DNA from: Amphibalanus amphitrite
Taxonomy: Eukaryota > Arthropoda > Thecostraca > Balanomorpha > Balanidae
DNA: 64,000 bases
Direction of reading: 5' to 3'
Assembly (NCBI RefSeq): GCF_019059575.1
Contig: NW_024882725.1
Coordinates: forward strand, 62,001 to 126,000
Positions 33,501-46,297 of the stretch are shown here, piece after piece. The notes beneath the pieces are model-generated. The model searched no databases. It had not been told where the DNA came from and saw nothing but the letters and a program-made list of their open reading frames with translations. Within the stretch, counting starts at the first letter, position 1. Every line of letters starts with the position of its first letter. The translations under genes were made by a program, and so were the position numbers.

Positions 33501-35370
33501 AGGTAGTGTGCCACCTTTGAAAGATTTCCCATTTTATTTTTCCTAGGATAAGAAGCTTCTGTTTTTACCTAATATCGCAAAAAAATCAAAAATGGGCCTG
33601 GAATAGTGCTTTTTCGCCTAAAACTTTTTCGGTTTTTAGATATGTATAACAACTGTAGTGGGCTCACCTGCAAACAGGCGTCGGGCAACAATCGCGAATG
33701 CGGCGCACTTGTGACAATAAGCAAAGGTCATTATAGTGTTACGACCATACGACGTACGGGAATGAGTTATCAGCTGTCTAATCGTAGACAACACAATGTC
33801 GAGCCTTAAAACCCGCGCACCGACGGGGGTCTGCGCCAACTTCGCACCGACGGGGGGGGGGGGGGGCGGATGACCGCCCCCCCTGAGATCTCGAGAACGA
33901 AGCAAGATAGCGACAAGCGGTAAACGGCATCGGATACGCACGGCCAAGATCTACAATTTTTACTAAGGTCATTTTCAGGTCAGGTCAAAGATGACGTCAC
34001 AGGGGTCGAAAAAGTCAAAATGGCGGTGCTAGATATGGAGAGAGTTTTTCTCGAATAACTTTCGAATTAGTCAAGATAGGAACAAACTAAGGGGATCATC
34101 GTGATCCTCTCGTCAATCCGCATCGAATGATATATATGTTGACCTCGAAAGGTCAAGGTCAAAGGTTGACCTCAGGTCACGTGACCTCGAGGTCATCATG
34201 TATATCATTCGATGCGTCTTGACGAGCTGAACACAATGAGACCATCCACGCGTCTGTATCTTGTTCCTGTACGGAGTTATTGGCCAAAAACCTTTGGTGA
34301 CCTTTGATGACGTCACATGACCTCACAGCTGCCCAACAGCAAAACAGACCTCAAGGTAGTGAAGGTTGATCGTATATGAAGTCATGTATGGTATATGGGG
34401 CCATTCCGACCCGTTTTAGTGGTAAAAACAGGGAGTTGATTTTTCCCCCCTTGACTTATAATGGGGAGGTCGCGAAATTGACCTGACCTTAGGTCACCGA
34501 TATCAAAATTCCAAGATATACAAATTGTAGCTACTAATGACCTAATAATATCCTGCGACTTTCAAAGGCCTCCGACATCTACTGTAGCTCTGGCACGGTG
34601 ACAAAGTTGCAAAAAAGTGACTTGAGGTTGGGTCATTCAAAGTGACCTGGTGACCTGACCTTATAAGGTAGGAGGTTCAAACTTGCACACCATGTGGAAA
34701 ATTGATGAGGTTATAGTCATACCAAATTTCGCGGCGCTACGCGCCGCGGTTTTCCCGCTATTTGCGAAAAACCTCAGGGGGGGGGCGGATATCCGCCCCC
34801 CGCCCGTCGGTGCGCGGGTTAAACTGTAAGCCCGTATTGTATTGTTTCTTTTATTTGGCTGTCGAACATTATTTATGGTTTGAAATATGATTTTATGTAA
34901 AATAATTGATATGAAAAAGCCGTCTTATAAGTTATGACCCCATTTCACCACACGCAAGTGGCAGAAATGACAATGATCAGCTGACGCATTTTTCTTGGCC
35001 GAAGTCAGAGCGCGCGGCCCGACGCACCACGCGTATTTGGAAATTCCGACCTCGACGAGCATCAGAAGCCACCTAACAGGCGTGTTCGAAACCGCAGGAG
35101 ATGATGATGAACGGGTTTATCGAAACTTGATTGGATGAGCATATCGGTAATAGCGATTTCAGTGTGTGCATTTATTGTTCATAGTGGTGTGAAATGTGGT
35201 TGGGGTACGACCGACAACCCGTCGGGGCGAATTTCGCACTGGGGTACTCAAAATTTGAAGAATTTAAGACGTTTCCGTGAGTTTTGAAGGTATGGATAAG
35301 TTCTAAAAATCCGGTTCTCCTTATCTGGGCCATTAACTCCATACGGTCCAAGAAAGCTGGCACACTACCT
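33501..35370. mobile_element. TTAA-type element, family G, carrying a family H insertion
   Basis: It is flanked by TTAA at 33497-33500 and 35371-35374. The ends are AGGTAGTGTGCCA and its exact complement. About 860 bp is its own sequence. It lacks the G-run hairpins of the other families, so it may be a separate lineage that uses the same target. Its insertion site lies inside family E text, which continues on both sides. Confidence 0.8.
33812..34818 (+). mobile_element. TTAA-type element, family H, copy 1
   Basis: The left end has CCGCGCACCGACGGGGG and, 27 bases on, GCACCGACGGGGGG next to a G14/C7 hairpin. The right end has a single copy and TTAA at 34819-34822. The left flank is TTAA plus two extra A. 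It is inserted in family G and nearly identical to the inverted copy at 43823. Confidence 0.85.
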
Positions 35371-35796
35371 TTAACTTTGGCAGAATCGTGTTCCTCTCGT
35401 CGAAACGTGTCAAATGAGCTAGTTGTTGACCTTGAAAGGTAATTTTGAAAATTTGACTTCAGGTCAAGATCATGACCTGACCGAAAAGGGTTCTTGTTGA
35501 AAATCAGTCGATCCGTATCGTCGACCTGAATACACCTGACGTGTTGTCATCGGTCAAGCACGTCTTTATCAAAAGTTATAGCCAAAAAACTGCTGGTGAC
35601 CGTTCATGACCTGAGATAACCTCGGGGGCACAAAGTATGTGTATTCACATGTGTATTTTTCGATTCAGTGTGTCATGTTTACCTAAGAACCGATGTTTGA
35701 GAGGGTTTTGGACCTCATTCGTCCAAAATAGGCGCATTTCAATTTTATTCCATTTAATTATTATTGGCCATTGACTTATTATTGGCCGAACACCGG

Positions 35797-36769
35797 CCCG
35801 CGCCGGGCCGGTGTTCTGACTGAGATTCCGCGCCCGGCCGGGGGGTGTCTGAACACACACCGCGCCCCCTTTCTAACTCGGCTCCTGGGCCACGTAGCGA
35901 CACGCGGTAAGCGGCAATCGAAAGTACGTCCAAAATAAGGATGAAAACACTTCGTTTTTTGTGTCAGGTCAAAGGTCAGGTCACCAGAGGTCACCAAAGG
36001 TAAAATGTTGACTACATATTTCAAAATTTTGGAAACTGCCGACGGCTATCTCGGGAACCGATAGAGCTACAGCGCCGCGGAAAAGCGCATTCGATAGCTC
36101 TTTTACAGAACTTCTGGGATTGTTCTCAGATTTGACCTTAGGTCAACTGTTTAGCCTCCAGAGGGTCTCCAAAAATAGCCGTTTTACGGAAAACGTTTTT
36201 TTTCGGCAATTACTTTTGACTCAAAAGAGCCATAACATTTTTTGCCAGCATCGTGTTCCTTTCATCGAGACGCGTTGAATAAACTATACTTTGACCTTGA
36301 AAGGTCAATTTGATAATTTGACCTCAGGTCAAGGTCATTACCTGACCGGAAAAGATCATATTGTGTATCAGTCGATCCGCAACGTCGAGCCGAACACATC
36401 TAAGAAAACAGACGCTTTTCAATTTTCTCCCTTTGACTTATAATGGAGAGGCCGCAAAATTGACCTGACCTTAGGTCACCGATATCAAAATTCCGAGATA
36501 TACATTTTATAGATAATGTTGCTTTAATCAATCGCTGGAAGTTTCAAGGCAATCGATCAATCGGTGTAGCTATTACGAGCATTCTTATTTTTTCTGAGGT
36601 TAGGTCACTTGGCGTGACCTGGTGACCTGACCTAAGGCGACCTGGGTCTGAAATTTTCACAACGTGTGCGGAAAAGATGCACGAACAGGTGGCGCTGCCG
36701 TTTTTTATATATCTGTGAAAAACCGCAGGGGGGGGGGTGTTCAAACACAAACACCCGGCCCGGCGCGGG
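35797..36769. mobile_element. TTAA-type element, family E, copy 2
   Basis: Same text and orientation as family E copy 1. It ends CGGCGCGGG and shares its single TTAA (36770-36773) with the adjoining family F copy 2. The left edge lies in a perfect 25-bp palindrome (ACACCGGCCCG, CGC, then complement) at about 35789-35813, in place of a TTAA. It holds a DR1 at 35966-35978. Confidence 0.7.
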
Positions 36770-36773
36770 TTAA

Positions 36774-37908
36774 CCCGCGCCCCGCTGGGGTCTGCCGACC
36801 AACGCGCCCTGCTGGGGGGGGGGGGGCAATTTGAACCCTTCCTAAGATCTCGAGAACCTCGCAACATAGCGACAAGCGGCAAACAGTGCTGGATAGCCTC
36901 ATCAGGGAACTACCTTGTGACCCAATTTCGTTGAATTAGGTCAAACCGATGACGTCAGAGGTCAGGTCAAATGTCGAATTTTCACCGTTTACAGGCATTT
37001 CAAGAAATGCGTTGTAAAATCGAGCAAAATGCATTTCATTGAAAATCGTCGATGGGGAAATGTTCGTCAAACACATATTTTGCTATTTGAGGTCACTGAT
37101 ACCAGGTCAGGTCACAGAGGTCAGGTCACTGAGGGTCACAATATGAAAATATCATGCGATGCATGTTTTATGCTCCATTTTTTATGCCAAAAACGATTAT
37201 GTGGATCAGGCAGCCTTTGGAGTCAGTTTAGATTATGTTCGGGTGAAGGTCAGGTCAAGGTCAGGTCAAGGCGAGGTCAAATTAGGTCAAATTTCAAAGT
37301 TGATATTTTTGCATAAAATGGATATCGATTCGATGCAGCTCGTCACGGGGAGTTCAAAGGTGCTTTTTGTTTTGCGCTACGTGGTCTAGTATTGCTAACA
37401 ATTGAGTTTAAAAATATGACGTCATCAATTTTGATTAGCTTTTTTTTCGCTATAACTTGGCCACAAAAGGATGTGTTGATCTAAAATTTATTATGTATAT
37501 AGAAGAGCGCAGGGACTAGCACATGTATTCCGTTTTTTTTTTTGAAATTCCGAAAAAATTGGGATATTTTAGTTTTTCTTTAAAAAATCATTTTTTTTTA
37601 AATTTTGGGGTCAAAATCCAAAATTTTTGAAAATCCGAGATAGAAGTTGTGTAGCCCTGTCTTCTTTCTATATGACCATATAAAGAACTTTGAAATTGCT
37701 TGGTAACTGTAGCTTTTGTGAGCGTTTCAAGATTTTATGTTTTTGCTCATTTTTGTTCGAACATGACCTCAGCTTGACCTCAATAACTCCTGACCTAAGG
37801 TGGACCAAGACTTGAAATTTGGTGTGAAGGTGTCAAATTGATGCCCGGAAAGGTACTGAAAATTTGGCGGCAGGGGGGGGGGCAAAATGGCCCCCGGCGG
37901 GGCGAGGG
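36774..37908. mobile_element. TTAA-type element, family F, copy 2
   Basis: The left flank is the TTAA shared with family E copy 2; the right TTAA is at 37909-37912. The left end has the word CGCTGGGG / CTGCTGGGGG twice, separated by TCTGCCGACCAACGCGCC, then a G-run. It matches family F copy 1 throughout. Confidence 0.8.
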
Positions 37909-38077
37909 TTAAGTCACTCATATCACGGCAGTCATGCGCCAAAATTGCCTCAGTGCCGACGTCAGCTCACGGAGTATGCTAGCAGCGTGCTGGCGGCCGT
38001 GAAACACCGCACGGGTCGCTAGCGAGCCCTGGTAGCCGCAGCCCCCTCTGGACCGCTGGTGCCCTCTCGACGACTGG

Positions 38078-38160
38078 CGCCCGCTGGGACTGGCGCCCAC
38101 TGGACGGCTGGGACTGGCGCCCACTGGACGGCTGGGACTGGCGCCCACTGGACGGCTGGC
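38078..38160. repeat. 24-bp minisatellite
   Basis: Just over three copies of GCTGGGACTGGCGCCCACTG plus GACG, with worn units (GCCCTCTGGA) on both sides. Confidence 0.8.
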
Positions 38161-38832
38161 GCCCTCTGGATCACTGGCGCACTGTTAGCCACCGCCGCGC
38201 TGGGTTCCTGCTGTCCGAGAGGACCTGCAGAAATCACAACTGTATGCGTGTTTCATGACAGTCCTAATTGGAAGGCAAACTCTGACTGAATGCCAGCAGT
38301 GACGTCCAGTATATGTAAGTACATATTGGCTAACAATGCATGAGATATTTCGGCATGGCACACCGCTGCGCATAACGGAACCTACAAAGCCGTTCATTTC
38401 TATCAATCGCTCTCATACGCCCTGCATAACCAGATCATGAAGAACGGTCAAGATATCGAATGGAGATCTGCTGACCACTCAAGATTGCAGACTGAGGTCA
38501 AGCCTGAAGTCTTTTTAGCACTTACTCGGCCCCTGCGGTACATTTCCTAAGGCAGAGCAGGATAGAGAGTCGCAGGTCTGCCTGCTGCGTCATCTATGAC
38601 GACCGACGATGCTACCGCTGGTCTAGATGTCGCTACTTTCGCCAGCAGCCAGCAGTCGGTGGTCGTGTGAGTAAAACGGGACGTCGTCGGTCGAATTACT
38701 TTATGTAGTGGAATGGACTGTTGGCCACAGGCAGCGATGCACTCACTTATTTTGATTACGATGACTGAGAGCGGCTGACGTCGACCAGCGATTTAAATTT
38801 AACTATATCTATAGTCTGTTTATTTAAAGTTG
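38161..38832. other. Intergenic: no feature seen
   Basis: No repeats or domains are recognised between the minisatellite and family E copy 3. Confidence 0.4.
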
Positions 38833-39976
38833 TCGGTCCGCGGGGGTGTCTGAACACCCAACCCCTTCTAACTCGGCTCCTGGGCCACGTAGTGACACGC
38901 GGTAAGCGGCAATCCAAAGAACGTCCAAAATAAGGACGAAAACACTTCTGTCATTTTTTGGGTCAGGTCAGAGGTCAGGTCACCAGAGGTCACCAAAGGT
39001 CAAATGTTGACTATTTCAACATTTTGGAAACTGCCAACGCCTATCTCGGGAACCGATAGAGCTACAGCGCCGCGGAAAAGCGCATTCGATAGCCCTTTTA
39101 CAGACCTTTCTGATTAATGCTCTCAAGTCTCAGATTTGACCTCAGGTAAACGGTTTAGCCTCCAGAGGGCAAAACCTCCAAAAATAGCCGTTTTTATTAA
39201 AAACGTTTTATCGGCAATAACTTTTGACTCAAAAGAGCCATGACATTACTTTTGCCACCATCGTGTTCCTCTCGTCGAGACGCGTCGAATGAACTATAAT
39301 TTGACCTTGAAAGGTCGTTTTGAAAATTTGACCTCAGGTCAAGGTCATGACCTGACCGGAAAAGGTCATGTTGCATATCAGTCGATCCGCAACGTCGAGC
39401 CGAACACATCTAAGGCGTTTTCAGCGCTCTAACACGTCTCTATCAGAAGTTATTAGCGAAAAACTGTTAGATTCTGTTCGTGACCTGAGATGACCTCGGG
39501 GACATAACGAGGGGTCACAGTTGCCAATTTCCGGTTCAGTGTGTCCATTGTACCCACATCTCGATGTTTGAGAGTGTCTAGAATAGCGTTCGTGCAAAAC
39601 AGACGCTTTTCAATTTTCTCCCATTGACTTACCTAGGTATAGGTAATGGAGAGGTCGCAAAATTGACCTGACCTTAGTTCACCGATATCAAAATTCCGAG
39701 ATAAACATTTTATAGATAATGTTGCTCTAATCAATCGCTGAAAGTTTCAAGGCAATCGATCAATCGGTGTAGCTATGACGAGCATTCTTATTTTTTCTGA
39801 GGTGAGGTCACTTGGCGTGACCTGGAGACCTGACCTAAGGTGACCTGGGTCTGAAATTTTCACAACATGTGCGGAAAAGATGCACGAACAGGTGTGCGCC
39901 GCCGTTTTTGAGATATCTGCGAAAAACCGCAGGGGGAGTGTTCAAACACCCCCCCCCCCCCGGCCCGGCGCGGGGT
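38833..39976. mobile_element. TTAA-type element, family E, copy 3
   Basis: Matches family E copies 1 and 2 over its full length in the same orientation. The right end is a C-run, GGCCCGGCGCGGGG, then TTAT; the left end is worn (GGTCCGCGGGGGTGTCTGAA). The exact flanks are lost. Confidence 0.75.
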
Positions 39977-40414
39977 TATCAGTGCATACTGGAGTGTCTC
40001 ACAAGTTTCGGCATGCCTGCCGGATAAAGCGGATCCCAGAACAGTCCGATCCGCCACACAGCTCCGTCCTTGCTCCCGGTAGCGGTTTCCTATCGTTTTC
40101 CCAGTGCACCAGGCCGGGGCACGTGCCTGGAATAGCTGGCCGGCCGGCCGGTCGCCGCTGGGGGCGTGCCTCTGCATACAGCCGCCGCTCGTGCCTCGGC
40201 GGGCCTGGGAAGGTGCCGCAGACGGCAGAGGCCGGCGCGGCGGTCGGCGCCGCGAGCTTTCGGGACCAAAGCACGCGCTAGCATGGTCACAGACAGGTAA
40301 CGGGCCGCGCACGCCTGTCTACAGGACAACAGACGGTCTGAGGTCAGTGGTGGACATTTGGCTGGGTGTCTCACTAGTGGCCGTGGCCGGCGATGTTTGG
40401 TGCATTATAATTAC
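39977..40414. other. GC-rich spacer: no gene seen
   Basis: Long open frames occur on both strands because stop codons are rare at this composition. None has a recognisable domain. Confidence 0.4.
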
Positions 40415-41337
40415 CCGGCAGTTGCTGGGGTGTTTCGCCACCCACCGTTTGCTGGGGGAGGGGGGGGGGGGCGTTAAACGCCCCCAGCCGATAACTCGAG
40501 AACCAATAGGCGCAGCGAAACGCACGAGGCGGTAAACGAAAGAACGCGACGAGACGCTTCAGATGAGTACTTTAAAGTTGAATTTTGAGGTCACAGGTCG
40601 GGTCAAGGTCAGGTCAAACACCTGAAATCGGGCTTTCAGTAGCATGGACTTCCGGACTTCGCAATGGGCGCCTCTCGTCATAAACTCTGTCAAAACGGTG
40701 CACAATCCATCATATAAGGCCTACAAGAGTGTCAGCTCCATGTAGGGGTCAGTCAAGCATAGGTCAGGGTCAAGGTCAGGTCAACCCGGTAGGCACATAC
40801 CCTCGAAAATCAAAACTGATATTCGCAGCCTGTGACACATGTTTTATGTGTACTTTGGGGCGTAGAACACGATGGTGACATTCATTTTATCATATGTGTA
40901 CGTGTTTGGTTAAAAAAGTTCAATTTAAGAAATGCATGTATCATGGTCGTGAAGTAGTCACGAGACATTGCAAAGATTCAGTTCAAGATTTTGGAAAATG
41001 CGGAACGATAATCAATAATCGAAGATAGCCATTTGATTGTTCATGGTATTGGCAGTCTAATGGCGTTTTTGGCATGTCTGTATGTCTATTTTGTGATTTT
41101 ATATGATTTTTTGAACATATGCCGTTTTTGGTCGAAAAGTCAGAAATCATGATGTCACTAAAACCTCGATATCTCAAAAACTTTCCGACCGATTTTTTTG
41201 AAACTTTGTCACAATAAACCTCAATCAATTCCCTACAGGTACCCAAAATTTGGCGCGCCTGCGGCGCGCCATTTTTATGCTATGGCCCGGCGAAAAAAGT
41301 GGGGGCGTTTAACGCCCCCCCCCCAGCAACTCGCGGG
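40415..41337. mobile_element. TTAA-type element, family J
   Basis: The right flank is TTAA at 41338-41341; the left is TTAC at 40411-40414. The ends CCCGGCAGTTGCTGGGG and, on the complement, CCCGCGAGTTGCTGGGG. The word TTGCTGGGG occurs twice on the left, separated by TGTTTCGCCACCCACCG, before a G12/C5 hairpin. The GC palindrome GGCGCGCCTGCGGCGCGCC is near the right end. Confidence 0.8.
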
Positions 41338-41341
41338 TTAA

Positions 41342-43330
41342 AATTTCAATGGCGGGTATTTCAATGATTATCCTGGAATCCAGTGTTGACATTCGCAGCA
41401 CGCGCTTTGGATAACTGTCTCTGGCTGAGCGAAATCATCACCCATGAGGACGTTGTTCGGGTGTGCGCGCCCAGGGTTATAGTGGCTGTCATCGCCACCC
41501 CTCGGGCTCTGGCTGCAGCTGTGTCTCTCGGTCGGTCTGTGACGCGGCTCTCGGAGACAGGCGGTCGCTCACCGACCGCCCTTAGCAGCGACGCAGTTCG
41601 CCAGTCCTGTCTTGGAGAGCGGTCTCATCTGTCAAAATTCCGGCCCGGAACACGGAATACTCGAGTCGCGGTAAATAGTGGTGCTGATGCAAACGCACGT
41701 GCCAGACAGTCATTATGCAAATCACAGGCGGCACTGCAGGACAAATGTGGGGTGGTCTGTCTGGGTAAAATATCAAAGTTAGGCTGCCACTCTCAACAGT
41801 CGCCTCAAGCCGGCAGGAGTTGGAGCCGACAAAAATAGATGAGCCCGTTCCCGCTCGGCTTTAGTGAGAGCAGCGACTGAGGGCTCGCTGCTGGTCAGGG
41901 TCCAGCTCGGAGCCATTCCGACTTAGCCTGGTTCATTTTAGTTTATCATTAGAGGGCTGACACTCAAGTTCTGATGAATCCATAGAATAAAACATGCAAT
42001 ACATTGCACTTGTCGCAGATAAAATGTGCATGAAATGCCTGGCTGCAGTGATAGAGTGGCGGAGGTAGATAGGCGTAGCAAGTTCTTCGCGCACAGCTTG
42101 GGACACTTTGAGTGTTCATCAGCCGCTCACTGACCGCGGATACTGGTCTACTGCAAGGGAACACCTGCATACCCAGTGGCACCCGCGCGGCGTGGCACAG
42201 ATGTAATGTCGATCACCCTCGCATAATCTGAAGCAACGCCACTCCCACAGATGCGTAAGTTCCTCTGGGTAATGCAGATTGCAGGCGATGATCAATGCGC
42301 AGTCGGGAAACATTTTCGTCGGTGCTGGCAAGAAACTTGGACAAATGGACAGGCAACATCTCGCAAAAGTAAAAATGAAATTCATGGATACTGAATGACG
42401 ATCAAGGGCGGGCTCGGGGTTTTCTTCGTCTTGGGGCCAATTGCATGGGGGCGGCGTGTTTTTCATTTGCCAGGGGCGGCCAAATGTACGATTGTACTGG
42501 GCCGCAAGTAGCGACAATCGAGGACAACTTTCTATCTAGCCCATTGCTCGGATATTGCTTTTAGTTAGCGGCGATGTTTGTAGTGTTTTGGCGCCTTGAT
42601 TTGTCGCTCCGTAGGGCGGCATATATGTTAAGCTAGAGGCCTTAGTCCCCAAAGCCCTCCCTGGACCCGCCCTGATACCGATGCCACCGCTTCCGCTACG
42701 GTCTTGAGGTCGGTGCCAGCGCCACATTCGAGCAGCGCAGCTCTCGCGCTCCGCCAGCCTCTGTTCTGGTCGGTTACAGACGGGAGCACGATTTTAATCA
42801 CGTGTCTGACGATATTCTCGTAAAGTCAAAATCATACCCGACCTTCTGTTGATGAGGATTTTACCTCGGCGAGATTCTTATGTAGAAAATGGGACTATAT
42901 TCAGGGCAAACGCTCGCGGTTCGATTTATATTCAATCCCTTCATATCGAACCTGAAAAAACTCCCGTCAGAACCCACATCAACCTATTATCTAAACCGCG
43001 AGCAAATGACCAGTGACTGTTGCCTGGTAACACCTATACCACTTGGCCTGTCATGGATGCGCTCCGGAAAGCGTATTCTCACAACTCATCTACATTGACA
43101 TCGAAATAAAAAAAACTTTTGCCAAAAATCAATGCTACTAAGCCAACGTTGCCTACGACGTGAGAGTAAAGCGATGCGTCCCGTCATCGTGCATCGTTTT
43201 CACCGTTTTGAGTGTTCTCATAGTAGGTTTGAGCGCTCAACGTGAATTGCAACCATGGCCTTGATTGCAATCATGCAGCAAGAATAAATTTCAGCAACAA
43301 TTAAATATAAAGAAGATTTTCCATCGCTTC
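41342..43330. other. Intergenic: no gene recognised
   Basis: GC-richer at 41440-41840, with a 151-codon open frame (41383-41838) that has no ATG near its start and no known domain. The remainder is mixed and featureless. Confidence 0.4.
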
Positions 43331-43339
43331 GAGTGGAAA

Positions 43340-43775
43340 ATGCATGGGTCTGCCGGGAAGATGAAAAATTATCAGCACGAGTGTGGTAATCTTTTCACGA
43401 GGGACCAAAGATGGCACGAATGCTGGTAATTTTTTGCTAGCCGGGATGCCAAACATACGAGGATAAATATATATTAACCATTCGTGGCAAGAACAGTTGA
43501 TCTTCCCCTCCCGGGAAAAGATCACTTGATCTTTGCCGACCGGAACAAGGTCACCCGTTTTTGAGTTTATAGAAATAAAGAATTAAAGAATTTATAGCAA
43601 CTAATAGTGTGTAAGAAATAAAATTATGCATGGGTCTGCCGGGAAGACCCAATCATAATTATATATATCATACACATACCATGGATTACTGTTAGTTATC
43701 CATGCACAATGCACATACCTTAGAAGAAAAGGAGCCTCGCACTCCAGCTGACGGCTAGCCGGGATGCCAAACTGG
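43340..43775 (+). repeat. Local duplication of a two-part module
   Basis: GCATGGGTCTGCCGGGAAGA at 43343 and 43627, and GCTAGCCGGGATGCCAAAC at 43436 and 43754. The two halves are 93 and 127 bases apart, so the copies differ in internal length. Confidence 0.6.
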
Positions 43776-43822
43776 AAAAATAACTCTGAAACAACAGGGC
43801 TCAGTCGTCTCAATACCTTTAA

Positions 43823-44827
43823 CCCGCGCACCGACGGGGGGAGGCGGATATCCGCCCCCCCCCCCTGAGGTTTTTCGCGAATAGCGGAAAAACCGCGGCG
43901 CGTAGCGCCGCGAAATTTGGTATGACTATTCCCTTATCAATTTTACACATGGTGTGCAAGTTTGAACCTCCTAACTTTCAAGGTCAGGTCACCAGGTCAC
44001 TTTGAATGACCCAACCTCAAGTCACTTTTTTGCAACTTTGTCACCGTGCCAGAGCTACAGTAGATGTCGGAGGCCTTTGAAAGTCTCAGGATGTTATTAG
44101 GTCATTAGTAGCTACAATTTGTATATCTCGGAATTTTGATATCGGTGACCTAAGGTCAGGTCAATTTCGCGACCTCCCCATTATAAGTCAATGGGGGAAA
44201 AATCAACTCCCTGTTTTTACCACTAAAACGGGTCGGAATGGCCCCATATACCATACATGACTTCATATACGATCAACCTTCACTACCTTGAGGTCTGTTT
44301 TGCTGTTGGGCAGCTGTGAGGTCATGTGACGTCATCAAAGGTCACCAAAGGTTTTTGGCCAATAACTCCGTACAGGAACAAGATACAGACGCGTGGATGG
44401 TCTCATTGTGTTCAGCTCGTCAAGACGCATCGAATGATATACATGATGACCTCGAGGTCACGTGACCTGAGGTCAACCTTTGACCTTGACCTTTCGAGGT
44501 CAACATATATATCATTCGATGCGGATTGACGAGAGGATCACGATGATGCCCTTAGTTTGTTCCTATCTTGACTAATTCGAAAGTTATTCGAGAAAAACTC
44601 TCTCCATATTTAGCGCCGCCATTTTGACTTTTTCGACCCCTGTGACGTCATCTTTGACCTGACCTGAAAATGCCCTTAGTAAAAATTGTAGATCTTGACC
44701 GTGCGTATCCGATGCCGTTTACCGCTTGTCGCTATCTTGCTTCGTTCTCGAGATCTCAGGGGGGGGCGGTCATCCGCCCCCCCCCCCGTCGGTACTAAGT
44801 TGGCGCAGACCCCCGTCGGTGCGCGGG
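43823..44827 (-). mobile_element. TTAA-type element, family H, copy 2
   Basis: It is flanked by TTAA at 43819-43822 and 44828-44831. It is the near-identical inverted partner of family H copy 1, about 9 kb away. The duplicated CGTCGGT word is here at the right end. It carries AGGTCACGTGACCTGAGGTC at 44456, a palindromic half-site pair. Confidence 0.9.
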
Positions 44828-44831
44828 TTAA

Positions 44832-46036
44832 TCAAAACATTCGAATCCAATTCTTGCATAAAAACGCTTATAAGGAGAGGAGAGAATTGTCAAAGGGCAA
44901 TGAACACCGATGCTGAACTGCAGACACCGTGAGTAAATCACTGGAAGAACGGCCGCAAATACTCTTCACCGAATGCATCGCTTGAGCGACGCGGCGGGTG
45001 GAATTGCGCTTCGGGACCTTATGACACCACGGAGGCACTGGCAGTGAAGGTAGTCCCATTTCTGCAAATTAGATATGGTGATCAAGTACTTGCCGAAGGT
45101 TCTCCGGTACTTGCAGATCGCCTAAATGCTGCCAGCATTTCACTTTTCAGCAGTATCTCGTAGGACATAGACGCTCATACCCTCCGTTCCTGATTTTCTG
45201 AGAGTGACATCACTAGTGTTATTGCTTCCCTTTCTTTGTAACCGCTGAGGCCTGCAGGAGAGCCACACAGGCTTCCACCAGCGCAACTTCACCACGATGC
45301 GTGAAGGCGAATTTCTTTGTCATAGTATGCACATATGCATGCAAGTTGATGGGGAAGGCGTCGGCTGCTCGGGTGAAATTCAAAACGGCGAATAATGGCG
45401 AATCTAATGTTTAGCTTTACCAGAAACGCCGTATTCGGGAACAATGAGAAAAGCCATGGATTTTGCTTGGAGATCTACCCACATATCATAGGGCTTGCGA
45501 TCCTTCTATGCTCTAATATTTTAGAAAATTTTGATTTCCCAAATGTTTTGCGAAAAACAAATCGTAGGGCTACAAAAAAGTTAAATAAACTAGGTAAAAT
45601 ATCAGGAAAATTAGGAAGGTCATATGGTCCCCCAGACAATCAAACCTGATTTACGCAGTAGGTAAGTACACACATACAACGATAGCCTGGGCTGTGCAGC
45701 GTGCAGCGGCAGCTGAAACGAACACTTGACACCTCGAACTACAAAGACCAGTAGCTCACAAAGGTGTTCATAAAGTCAGGGGTGGAGAGGGTGCAGGGCA
45801 GTCTGGGCCGCCGGAATGGCGGGCCGCTCAGCCCTTTGTGCACGGTGCTGCCATAAAGTCAGCGGCCCGGCGAAGGGAGCCGGGTCATAACGGAGGCCGC
45901 CGGCGGCCGGCGGAGGTCAGCCCGCCGACCCCGCTCGTAAAGTCGGCCGGCCAGGGCGCAGGTATGCTGTCGGTCCGCCGGTCCCGCACCGACTCCATTG
46001 GGCCGTCCGCCGCCGGTCTCCGCGCCAGCTCTGACT
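44832..46036. other. Intergenic, becoming GC-rich after 45770
   Basis: No gene is recognised. The GC-rich end leads into the CCAAT-box block. Confidence 0.4.
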
Positions 46037-46216
46037 CTCATTGGTCGCCAGCCGGCGGTTAGCCCCACCTCGGCCGGCACCGACCAATGAGACGCTCTGT
46101 CGGCGGCGGCCCCGCCCCCGAGGTCTCGCAAATCCCCAGCCGCTATGCCGGCGGGCGCGCGGCCAGCCTCGGCCGAGCTCGTCGCTTTGTGTGCTCACGT
46201 GCCGCGTGCCAATCGC
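46037..46216 (+). promoter_or_regulatory. CpG-rich CCAAT-box promoter-like block
   Basis: An inverted pair CTCATTGGTCG (46037-46047) and CGACCAATGAG (46081-46091) is a perfect 11-bp palindrome with two CCAAT boxes. GCCAATCG follows at 46207. Spaced, inverted CCAAT boxes are typical of NF-Y-bound promoters. Confidence 0.55.
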
Positions 46217-46297
46217 CCGCAGTCGCCGCGCGCCAGAAGTGCCTAATTAAAACCAGCCCAGATTAGCGGCGGCTCGACGCGGATTCGTGCTGAAGAG
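46217..46297 (+). other. Possible leader exon ending in a strong donor
   Basis: The CpG-rich sequence ends GTGCTGAAGAG|GTAAGTCGG, a close match to the donor consensus, just after the CCAAT block. No ATG-led frame is evident. The next downstream acceptor with coding sequence on this strand is that of the sim-like exon at 62381. A leader for that gene is plausible but unproven; the 5' edge is arbitrary. Confidence 0.35.

Larger units (their letters stand above)
32237..35796. mobile_element. TTAA-type element, family E, old copy broken by two insertions
   Basis: Three pieces (32237-32367, 33288-33496, 35375-about 35780) align in order with family E copy 1 at 51922-53096. The gaps are filled by family D and family G elements, each with TTAA on both sides. 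The left tip is lost and the right part is replaced by family E copy 2. It holds a DR1 (AGGTCAAAGGTCA) at 32309-32321. Confidence 0.6.

Noticed and set aside
41383-41838. 151-codon gene
   Set aside because: Lacks an ATG near the start and shows no known domain; composition explains the open frame.
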